This document shows, one piece after another, positions 9,492-15,503 of a stretch of DNA of 15,503 nucleotides. A program made the position numbers and the translations under genes. The notes beneath the pieces are model-generated. The model did no database searches. It was given only the letters and a program-made list of their open reading frames with translations, and was not told the DNA's origin. The DNA is taken from the NCBI GenBank assembly GCA_004151065.3, contig NWUY0300024005.1, positions 27,159 through 42,661 on the forward strand. Reading direction: 5' to 3'. Numbering within the stretch: position 1 is the stretch's first letter; each line of letters begins with the position of its first letter. The DNA comes from Larix sibirica (taxonomy: Eukaryota; Streptophyta; Pinopsida; Pinales; Pinaceae).

Positions 9492-10398
9492 TGTTGATTG
9501 AAGTTGTCATTGATGTCAAGCGGATTGACGCCCCTAGTAGTAGTGATGATAATAATACATGCAATGTCCAGAACAATCCCTATAAATGTCTTGAAATAAG
9601 TCTTGAAGATTCCCAACAAAAGTCCCTTGAAGAAGTCTCTTGAAGGAAATGTCAAGTCAACTCTAAAGTAAATTACAACAAAGAATCAATCATAAGTTGC
9701 AAGCCTTAAAAGAGCACTTACAAAGTGTTTAAATAAAGGAAAGATCATTTCATTTTATACACACTACAACACATCCTCTCATCAAGAAAAAGGCGCAATT
9801 ACTATTGGGCACAAGAAACCCTTGCAAAGGTTTAAGGAGTATCTTCTATGATGAAAACTTGCATAACTTTCTCATACGGAATCGGAATCATGAACTTCTT
9901 NAGCTTGTTGGAAAGCTTGTTTCAAGGTCTATGTGATGACATGATCTAGGGTTTCTTTTCGTAAATTTTTTATGAATATATGACGAGGGTTTGATGATCT
10001 TGTAGAAGACTAGATGATGATGATGATCAATGAAGAAAGATTGACCCAACATATGTAGAAAATACAAGTAATGAAAAGAAATGATCAAGGGTAACATATA
10101 CTATACTCTCAAATACTAGGGGGTTGTAGACTCCTTCCAGTAGAAACTAGTAAACTAGGGACTTGGATCTTCTTTAAAGTTGGAGCATGTAAACTAGGGG
10201 GTTGTAGCCTCCTTCCAGTTGGTGCTCATAAATATTGGAGATTGGTGTCTCCTCACTATTGATGTAAATTATTCTATGGTTTTATCAATAATATCATTGA
10301 GTTTCCATATATATCTGGTGTACTTCTTATTGATGGTTTATGTTATTTTTTTTGTAAATAATAAAAGGTGATAAGGTATTGCTATATATATTCCAACA
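9492..10398 (+). repeat. Copia left (5') LTR, 907 bp
   Basis: It starts TGTTGATTG and ends CCAACA, directly before the primer binding site. It would carry promoter (U3), transcript start (R) and U5. The TATA-like element at 9728-9737 reads tttaaataaa; the right LTR has tataaataaa, so this copy appears to have lost its TATA box. A (GAT)5 run is at 10013-10027, an AATAAA hexamer at 10360-10365, and about four 39-bp repeats at 10111-10264. The single N of the window (9901) has no counterpart in the right LTR. Confidence 0.92.
10111..10264 (+). repeat. Four imperfect ~39-bp tandem repeats in left LTR
   Basis: Units start at 10111, 10151, 10190 and 10229, with lengths 40, 39, 39 and 36. Units two and three both begin taaactaggg, and units one and three share the core gggggttgtag(a/c)ctccttccagt. 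The same array is present in the right LTR. Function is unknown; such arrays can be enhancer or transcript-end elements. Confidence 0.7.
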
Positions 10399-10399
10399 A

Positions 10400-10413
10400 T
10401 TGCTATCAGACCA
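10400..10413 (+). promoter_or_regulatory. Primer binding site (initiator Met-tRNA type)
   Basis: The bases just after the left LTR, ttgctatcagacca, match the usual plant PBS (ttggtatcagagc) except for two G-to-C changes. Its position one base after the LTR CA end is as expected. It would prime minus-strand cDNA synthesis from initiator Met-tRNA. Confidence 0.75.
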
Positions 10414-10463
10414 GGTTACCTTCAGAAAAAATCTAATCACTGGAAGGAAGATTGTGAAAAAAT

Positions 10464-11127
10464 ATGGAAGGCCTCTCTCCAAATATGATTCCAATATTTG
10501 ATGGAAATTGTTATGCATTCTGGAGCAATAGAATGCAAACTTGATAGATTTAGGAGTGGATTGCTGGCTCTCAGTTGTTAATGGCTACAAAATTCCAAAA
10601 ATTCCTCCAACTGATATTGATGAGAAGAAATTATGCAGTTGTAATTCAAAGGCAAGGCATGTTATCTTAAATGTACTTACAAAAACTGTTTCTGTGAAGG
10701 TGATAGGTTGCAACACAACTAAAGAGGTATGGGATAAACTATAGAATATTTATGAAGGAGATCAGAAAGTCAAGCAGGTCAAGCTTCCAACGCATAGAGC
10801 AAAGTTTGAAAATATGAAAATGAATGAAAACGAAAATATTGCATCCTATTTACTCAGAGTAGATGAAGTTGTCAACTCCATTAGAGGATTAGGACAAGAA
10901 GTTGGTGAATCCTAGATCATACATAAAGTGTTGAGATCACTTCCCTTGAGGTACGATGCCAAGGTCTCTTGCATAGAAGAAGCTAAGGATTTGACCAAAC
11001 TAACAATGGATGAGATACATGGGACCCTCACAACATATGAGATGCAAACATATATAGAAATGTAAATAGTAAATCTAGAAATGCTCATGGATTTGTTAAC
11101 ACAAATTTCAATCCATTTGATCCACTG
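10464..11127 (+). pseudogene. Copia gag (UBN2-like), broken
   Basis: Gag forms the virus-like particle. The start is the ATG at 10464; the first 26 codons carry the typical N-terminal PIFDGNCYAFWSNRM block. A frameshift follows near 10540, and gag continues in the frame of 10541-10744 through a KEVWDKL block, which is typical of UBN2-type gag. A TAG at 10742-10744 follows this block where a polar residue is normal, and the frame continues through LRVDEVVNSIRGLG to a second TAG near 10913. The RSLPLRYDAKV block (about 10935-10967) is a clear UBN2 landmark. A further frameshift near 11045 joins the frame of the zinc knuckle. At least two stops and two frameshifts make the product non-functional. 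Confidence 0.85.
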
Positions 11128-11595
11128 ATGGATCAAAACGTTCTATGCTACGGATGCAATAATCTTGGTCACAAGGCACGAGACTGCAAAGATATGAAAG
11201 AAGATTCTCCTATCATAAAGAAAGAGAAACCAGCTACAATAAGGGAAAATAAAGAAAATTCAAACAAGGAAGATTTTCGAATAGCACTGCTTGCCAAAGA
11301 TGAAGAAGACGAATGGTATATAGACAGTGGGTGCTCAATACACATGACTAGGGATCAAAACAATTTCATTAGTCTAAAGAAAGGAAAAAGTGGTAGTGTT
11401 GCAGTTGGAAATGACTCCTCTGTCAAGATACTTGGAAAAGGTATAGTGAGTCTTGGAAGTGAAAAAGTAAAAGAAGCAAATGTCTTGCTAGTTGAATATT
11501 TGAAGCATAATCTCCTTAGCATCAGCAAAAGATGTGACTGGAGATACAATCTCAAATTTGATTCCCAAAAATGTGAAATCAAAGAAGAAGACTAA
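11128..11595 (+). pseudogene. Copia zinc knuckle and aspartic protease segment, open but truncated
   Basis: This 155-codon frame is undamaged internally. It carries a perfect CX2CX4HX4C knuckle (Cys codon at 11146 to Cys codon at 11185), which binds element RNA, then a Lys/Glu-rich linker, then a Copia-type protease start WYIDSGCSIHMT with the active-site Asp at 11323-11325. Blocks near residues 92-130 (VAVGNDSSVKILGKG and a later VLLVEYLKHNLLS) are normal for this family. The frame ends at TAA 11593-11595, just after the protease, where an intact polyprotein would continue into integrase. The ATG at 11128 is simply the first in the frame; the true protein would have read through from gag. 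Confidence 0.88.
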
Positions 11596-11910
11596 GTAAG
11601 ATTCGTTGCAACAACAACAAGAAGACCAAACAACATATGCATCTTGGACAAAGTGAAGAAGGTTTAAGTCATGAAAAATAGCTCCATGAATAACCACAAG
11701 GAGGGAAATGATAAGAAGAAAGAAAAGTGAAATAGTATTAAGTGCCATGAGTTTAGGGGGAACAGCCACAAAGAAAAGAGATATTGACAGGGAAGTTACA
11801 ATGGGATCAGATTCAAGAGGAAGGATCACCCTTTTCCATTGATGACAAAGGGGGAGAGAAAGATCAGAAGCATGGCGACACAAAGGGATTATGTATGAGT
11901 GTTGTCATCA
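11596..11910 (+). pseudogene. Degenerate stretch replacing Copia integrase-RT-RNase H
   Basis: The protease frame can be followed past its stop for about 25 codons (an ATTTRRPNN-I-ILDKV block near 11608-11650) that match the start of the pre-integrase domain. Then the integrase, reverse transcriptase and RNase H are simply absent. The rest is purine-rich and carries stops. At 11743-11784, in the same frame, a CX2FX4HX4Y stretch has exactly the spacing of a zinc knuckle with two ligands changed. Immediately downstream lies a first copy of the polypurine tract (11842-11857). Confidence 0.6.
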
Positions 11911-11927
11911 ATGACAAAGGGGGAGAT
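11911..11927 (+). promoter_or_regulatory. Polypurine tract of the Copia element
   Basis: The bases atgacaaagggggagat end at the right LTR. A purine run next to the 3' LTR primes plus-strand DNA synthesis in LTR elements. A 16-base identical copy starts 69 bases upstream (11842). Confidence 0.8.
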
Positions 11928-12177
11928 TGTTGATTGAAGCTATCATTGATGTCAAATTGATTGAATCCCCTACTAGCGGTGATAATAAGACTGCATGTAG
12001 TGTCCATAAGAAGCCCTATAAATGTATTGAAAGAAGTTTTGAAGATTTCCAATAGAATTCCCTTGAGGAAGTCTCTTGAAGGAAATGTAAGGTCGAATCT
12101 AAAGTAAATTATAAGAAAGAATAAATCATAAGTTCCAAGTCGGCCCTAAAGTAAATTAAAAGAGCACTTACAAAGTG

Positions 12178-12187
12178 TATAAATAAA
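12178..12187 (+). promoter_or_regulatory. TATA box of the Copia LTR
   Basis: The sequence tataaataaa fits a plant TATA box. It lies about 250 bp into the LTR, a reasonable place for the U3/R promoter. Transcription would start some 30 bases downstream. The equivalent in the left LTR (9728) differs by one base. Confidence 0.5.
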
Positions 12188-12570
12188 GGAAATATCATTT
12201 CATTTTAGACACACTACAGCACATCCTCTCATCAAGAAAAAGGCGCAATTACTACTGGGCACAAGAAACCCTAGCAAACCTTTAAGAAAGGAGTATCTTC
12301 TACGATAGAAACTTGCATAACTTTCTCATACGGTATCGTAATCACGAACTTCTTAGCTCGTTGGAAACCGTGTTGCAAGGTCTATGTGGTGACATGATAT
12401 AGGGTTTATTTTGGTAGGGTTTCTGCATATATGGCGAGGGTTTGATGCTCTTGGAGAAGATTGGATGATGATGATGATGATGATGACTAGTGAAGAAAGA
12501 GTGACCCAACAGATGTAGAAAAGACAAGTAATGAAAGGAAATGATCAAGGGTAACATATACTATACTCTC

Positions 12571-12727
12571 AAATACTAGGGGGTTGGTAAGGGTTCCTTC
12601 TAGTAGAAGTTGGTAAACTATGGAATTGGAGCTTCCTTGAGGTTGGATCTTGTAAACTAAGGGGTTGTAGCCTCATTTGAGTTGGTGCTTATAAATCTTG
12701 GAGATTGGTGTCTCCTCACTATTTATG
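12571..12727 (+). repeat. Four imperfect ~39-bp tandem repeats in right LTR
   Basis: Units start at about 12571, 12614, 12653 and 12692, matching the array of the left LTR in order and spacing, except that the first unit is slightly longer. The array was therefore part of the element before it inserted. Confidence 0.68.
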
Positions 12728-12861
12728 TAAATTCTTCTATGGTTTTTTTAATATTATCATTGAGTTTCCATAAATATTTGGTGTAATTCTTGTTGATTGT
12801 TTATGTTATTCTTATTGTAAATAGTAAAAGGTGATAAGGTAATTCTATATATATTCCAACA

Positions 12862-13268
12862 TAAGCGAACATGAAATAATAAGCATGCACTCTCGCTGTG
12901 ATGATGATAAAAGGGTAAAGAATCCAGAGGACGGATCGAGTAGTAAAGAGGAGCAGTTCTTCTCTGAGTAGGTATTCTTCAGATACATTGGTTTTTAAGC
13001 TTGTCTCTTCAGCTAAAATTTGCTTACCCCTATTTGTCTCTGTTAGCTAACACTTTTCGGCCTACTGCTCCTTGTTCCTATAAACGACCCACCCCGGGTG
13101 TTTACACCTCCCTCTCTGATCCTTTGTGCTACTCCCCTGTATGTGGGTTTACCCTTAGACCTGGCTCTCATGGATTAGGTCTTTTCCAGTCTACCATGCT
13201 CAACTTCTCTTGGTCTTTCAATTTTTCTTAGCATCCCTTCACCTAGGCCCTTTTAGATCCTCTACACC
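12862..13268. other. No convincing gene between Copia element and next relic
   Basis: A 76-codon frame (13001-13231) is Ser/Pro/Tyr/Leu-rich with no recognisable motif. The strand is pyrimidine-rich from about 13000 to 13300. It could be the 5' part of the relic that begins at 13269. I cannot tell whether the first bases continue the 3' UTR of LINE 1. Confidence 0.35.
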
Positions 13269-13790
13269 ATGCATCGTTCCCCTCTTTCCCATGATCCTCG
13301 CAAAGGGAAGGCTCTAGTCTTTGATCTTAGTCTCAAGCAAGAGATTGAAATCGATCAATCTTGTTATCTTCAACTCATGCCGGCATAATTCAAAGGAAAA
13401 TTGACAAAATGAAAGAGGACATTCGGCTGGAGCAGAGGTACCCTTGGCGAGGAGATTATGGAGAAAATGGAGGGCTACACAAGACTAGGCAATTCCAAAG
13501 CCAAAGACACAAAATTCTATAAAATTGTAGTGTTAAATTGGAAACTCAAATATTTGTTAAGAAAAGCTCTCTTGGACACCGAGGATGAAAGGAATGGCCT
13601 CATCCTGATGATAAAGGAAATAATCAATCAAAACCACAAGTTGCTAGCTCAGAACTGCAGGTTGGATAGAAAACTCAACGATATTTACAAAGCAATGGTA
13701 GGGTCAAACATGCCTCCTGAAGATCAACAAGCTGCTCAAGCGAGCCAAGGTCATGTTAACACCACTCTCAATGATAAAAACAAGAAGTAG
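13269..13790 (+). pseudogene. Unidentified broken frame, coiled-coil-like C-terminus
   Basis: I do not recognise the family. One frame runs from ATG 13269 to TAG 13788-13790, about 174 codons, with only a TAA and a TGA inside (around 13386-13413). The first 39 codons are basic then acidic. From 13458 it is open for 110 codons: charged, rich in Lys, Leu, Asn and Ile, with heptad-like spacing between about residues 25 and 80 of that part, and a Gln/Ala-rich tail. Between 13385 and 13515 the neighbouring frame looks more protein-like (a RKIDKMKEDIRLEQRY block), so frameshifts at both ends of that stretch are likely. It lies 270 bp before the second LINE fragment in the same direction and could be an ORF1 or gag piece, but nothing proves this. 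Confidence 0.4.
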
Positions 13791-14059
13791 AAATAGGTTC
13801 CGTAATCTAGTTTTTTTAAATTTTTTGAATAGATATGCAAATGTCAATATTTTGCATAACATAAGTCATGTAGATAGTGTATGTTTAAATTTCCTCAGCA
13901 ATATCAGATAGACAGAGAAAAAACGATAAACTATGGTTTAATATTTGATTGGAATTCCTTGGGGAAGCCAAACATTAAATTTTGACATTATGTATTTCCT
14001 TTTTACATATATGAATAGAATTGAATCCTATCTAGTTTACAAAAAAATCATAATATGTG
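13791..14059. other. A/T-rich spacer, no gene seen
   Basis: The stretch is A/T-rich with T runs (13811-13827, 14065-14072 just beyond) and no coding signal. It separates the coiled-coil relic from the LINE 2 fragment and may hold the 5' truncation point of that fragment. Confidence 0.4.
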
Positions 14060-14184
14060 AAGTTTTTTTTTTGTGAGTTAGGTTTTTTTGGAGCTTACGA
14101 GTTGGGTTTCACAGGGGTATGGGCACACCATTGAGATGATTTTATTGGGGAATTATGCAAGTGTCATATTCATCTCCAGGAGCA

Positions 14185-14640
14185 CAATGATGAGTTAGCT
14201 TGGAGTTTCAAAGCCTCGAGTGGAAATTTTCGGCGAATATGGGTTATTTGGCCGTTTCAGACTCCTACGAAAAGGAGATGGTGTGGTGGCGGTGCAAGCT
14301 TTGGAAAATTATAGCTCCTCCGAAGAGCACTCTATTCATGTAGCTAATTGTAATAGGGTGAGTGCTAATGTGGGACAGATTGCAAAAGTGAATAAAGATG
14401 GGGCCAATAATATGTCTCATTTGTCGAGTGGCAGATGAATATAATGCTCATATAATCTTGAGATATGCATTCACTAGAAGTGTCTAACATACATTGGAAC
14501 AAGCCTTGGGCCAATGTAGGCAGTGGGAGAAATGAAATGTGGTGGATTGCTTTGCATATTTTTTTGTGCATAGGGACTTGAAGGTTCATCAGGTATTGCC
14601 ACTACTCATTGGATGGGGGTGTGGATGGCTAGACATGTTG
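14185..14640 (+). pseudogene. LINE 2 zf-RVT region of ORF2
   Basis: A DELAW block (about 14191-14206) starts the region. From 14248 one frame reads through an aromatic and basic stretch into LWKIIAPPKSTLFM (14299-14340), a hallmark just before the zf-RVT finger, then WDRL and the CLICRVADEYNAH finger start (14413-14451). Cys-X2-Cys and the later His are present. Several stops interrupt it, most easily explained by single C-to-T or G-to-A changes. A frame change separates DELAW from the rest, and another lies between here and the RNase H part. Confidence 0.72.
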
Positions 14641-14753
14641 CCTTCTTTGAAGGTCATTTGCTCCTAGCAATTACAATGTCTTCTCAAGTCTTAGCACTTC
14701 TTTCCTCTTATTTGTCTCCCCCATCTAAAAAACCAGGGAGAATTATTGTCAAG

Positions 14754-15230
14754 TCGGAGGTTGACGAGGATTATCCATGGTGTTTTTATTATGGTGCTTA
14801 TCAGGGCACGAGTAGATAGTGTGGTGTCAGGTTCATCTTGCATCTAGTGGAAGGTATTTTTTTGGGGGGGAAGGCAACTTTGATCGATGGTACAAACAAT
14901 TGGGACAAACTTTGTGCTTTGTTTTGTGTTTTAAAATTTGCAAGGGAGTTTGGTGTTGACTTGTTGCATGTCTTTTGGGATTCAATCTTAGTTATAGATT
15001 TGATTTTATCGAAATAACATATAAGTGATGTATGGTTAGTCCATTTGAATGATCATCTAAAAGAGTTAGCACCGACTTTTCTAACCATCCCCTACAAGCA
15101 AATTTAGAGGGAGTTGAATGTTGGGGCAAATGTGCTATCAAAACAAGATTTAGCCTTGGAGACGAGACATCTGCAGATCGAGGATTATAGCAATGGCGAG
15201 ATGCTAGCTCATTTAAATAGAAGAATATAA
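14754..15230 (+). pseudogene. LINE 2 RNase H domain, catalytic residues mostly lost
   Basis: One frame runs from about 14754 to TAA 15228-15230 with three internal stops (14817, 15015 and 15108) and no indel that I can see. The fold is recognisable: WCFYYGAYQG start, a TNN-W--L helix start, a FWDS strand and a RELN-GAN-LSK end. The usual four acidic positions read Tyr (14790-14792), Lys (14907-14909), Asp (14979-14981) and Asn (15129-15131), so only one survives. The protein would be inactive even without the stops. Confidence 0.75.
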
Positions 15231-15503
15231 GATATCTTTTGGCTTTAGCACTTACATACTCTATTTTCATATAGATGTATTAGTTTGTTTTTTGCTTTTG
15301 GTGAGCAATTTTTTTGACAAGTTTTTTTTATATAAAATTTTGAGAATTGTATCTAGGACAAACATTGCTTTGTGTATCAACACTTACAGATGTAATTTTG
15401 ATTCTACTTGAATAGAGATTACATTTTTTTTCCAAAAAATATTAAAAAAAATTGAAAAATTATACATATAAATATGTAAACGAATTTAATAAAAAATATA
15501 ATT
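15231..15503. other. LINE 2 3' tail, A/T-rich, no gene
   Basis: After the last ORF2 stop the sequence has no coding signal. It becomes extremely A/T-rich near the end, with A runs (15436-15441, 15445-15452) that could be the remains of a poly(A) tail, but no clean tail or target duplication is visible before the window stops. Confidence 0.45.

Larger units (their letters stand above)
9492..12861 (+). mobile_element. Ty1/Copia LTR retrotransposon, internally deleted, non-autonomous
   Basis: Two direct LTRs flank a short internal region of about 1.5 kb. Autonomous Copia elements usually carry about 4 kb there. Present, in order, are LTR, primer binding site, gag, zinc knuckle, aspartic protease, a degenerate stretch, polypurine tract and LTR. 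Integrase, reverse transcriptase and RNase H are missing. Both LTRs begin TGTTG and end CAACA, the usual TG...CA with short inverted ends. I aligned the first 180 bases of the LTRs by eye and counted about 30 differences, so the insertion is old. The five bases on the left (aaggt) and right (taagc) do not match, so there is no clear target-site duplication. Confidence 0.9.
11928..12861 (+). repeat. Copia right (3') LTR, 934 bp
   Basis: It is colinear with the left LTR over its whole length and has the same TGTTG and CAACA ends. It differs by many substitutions, by 14 extra bases near 12141-12157 that repeat the 12-mer found at 12099-12110, and by a (GAT)7 run at 12464-12484 (five units in the left copy). 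The TATA box is well formed at 12178-12187. The AATAAA of the left copy is AGTAAA here. Confidence 0.92.
14060..15503 (+). mobile_element. LINE 2: 5'-truncated 3' fragment of a second non-LTR retrotransposon
   Basis: Only the C-terminal end of ORF2 is present (zf-RVT then RNase H), followed by an A/T-rich tail with A runs to the window edge. Truncation at the 5' end is the usual outcome of target-primed reverse transcription. Block sequences differ clearly from LINE 1, so this is another LINE family or lineage. The left edge is approximate; coding similarity becomes visible at about 14185. The right edge may lie beyond the window. Confidence 0.75.

Noticed and set aside
11488-11883. 131-codon minus-strand frame
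   Set aside because: It is antisense to the Copia protease and its flank, with a Leu/Ser/Phe-rich composition typical of a shadow frame.
12342-12557. His-rich minus-strand frame in the right LTR (also 9888-10097 in the left LTR)
   Set aside because: The His run is just the GAT microsatellite read on the other strand inside an LTR. No coding support.
9492-12861. Two similar 0.9-kb repeats as a host segmental duplication
   Set aside because: TG...CA ends, adjacent PBS and polypurine tract, and gag-protease between them identify them as LTRs.
1-15503. CRISPR array, tRNA, rRNA or defence-type gene cluster
   Set aside because: No regularly spaced short repeats, no cloverleaf-like sequence and no operon structure are visible. 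The content is eukaryotic retroelement DNA.

Overview
The window looks like plant nuclear DNA, probably from a large, repeat-rich genome. A gymnosperm would fit, but that is a guess. Nothing bacterial is visible: there are no operons, no ribosome binding sites and no dense array of intact genes. Almost everything I can recognise is decayed retroelement sequence: a plant L1-type LINE, a Ty1/Copia LTR element, and the 3' end of a second, different LINE. I see no rRNA, tRNA, CRISPR array or intact housekeeping gene.

Layout. 1-1440 holds one uninterrupted 320-codon frame of unknown function (189-1151) and an A-rich stretch (1428-1439). 1441-1890 is A/T-rich with no gene. 1895-2897, minus strand, is a protein-like but broken coding relic I cannot name. 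2898-3259 is A/T-rich. About 3260-9491 is a nearly full-length LINE. It has ORF1 (DUF4283-like domain plus a damaged zinc knuckle), then ORF2 (APE endonuclease, reverse transcriptase, zf-RVT, RNase H), then a short 3' tail. 9492-12861 is a Copia element with two long LTRs of 907 and 934 bp, a primer binding site, gag, a zinc knuckle, protease and a polypurine tract. Integrase, reverse transcriptase and RNase H are absent. 12862-13268 shows nothing convincing. 13269-13790 is an unrecognised, coiled-coil-like broken frame. About 14060-15240 is the 3' part of a second LINE (zf-RVT plus RNase H), followed by an A/T-rich tail to the window end.

How it fits together. The LINE and Copia element lie in the same orientation, and the Copia element follows the LINE 3' tail directly. 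None of the elements can be autonomous. LINE 1 has many stops and frameshifts, and its reverse transcriptase active site reads FVNN. The Copia element has lost its polymerase region. LINE 2 is truncated and has lost three of four RNase H catalytic residues. Many of the LINE stops are one C-to-T or G-to-A step from the expected Gln, Trp or Arg codon, as expected for methylated, silenced plant repeats. I find no clear evidence for an undescribed biological system. The best leads are the intact 320-codon frame, the structure of the deleted Copia element (39-bp LTR repeats, a duplicated polypurine tract, a second zinc-knuckle-like relic) and the two unidentified coding relics.
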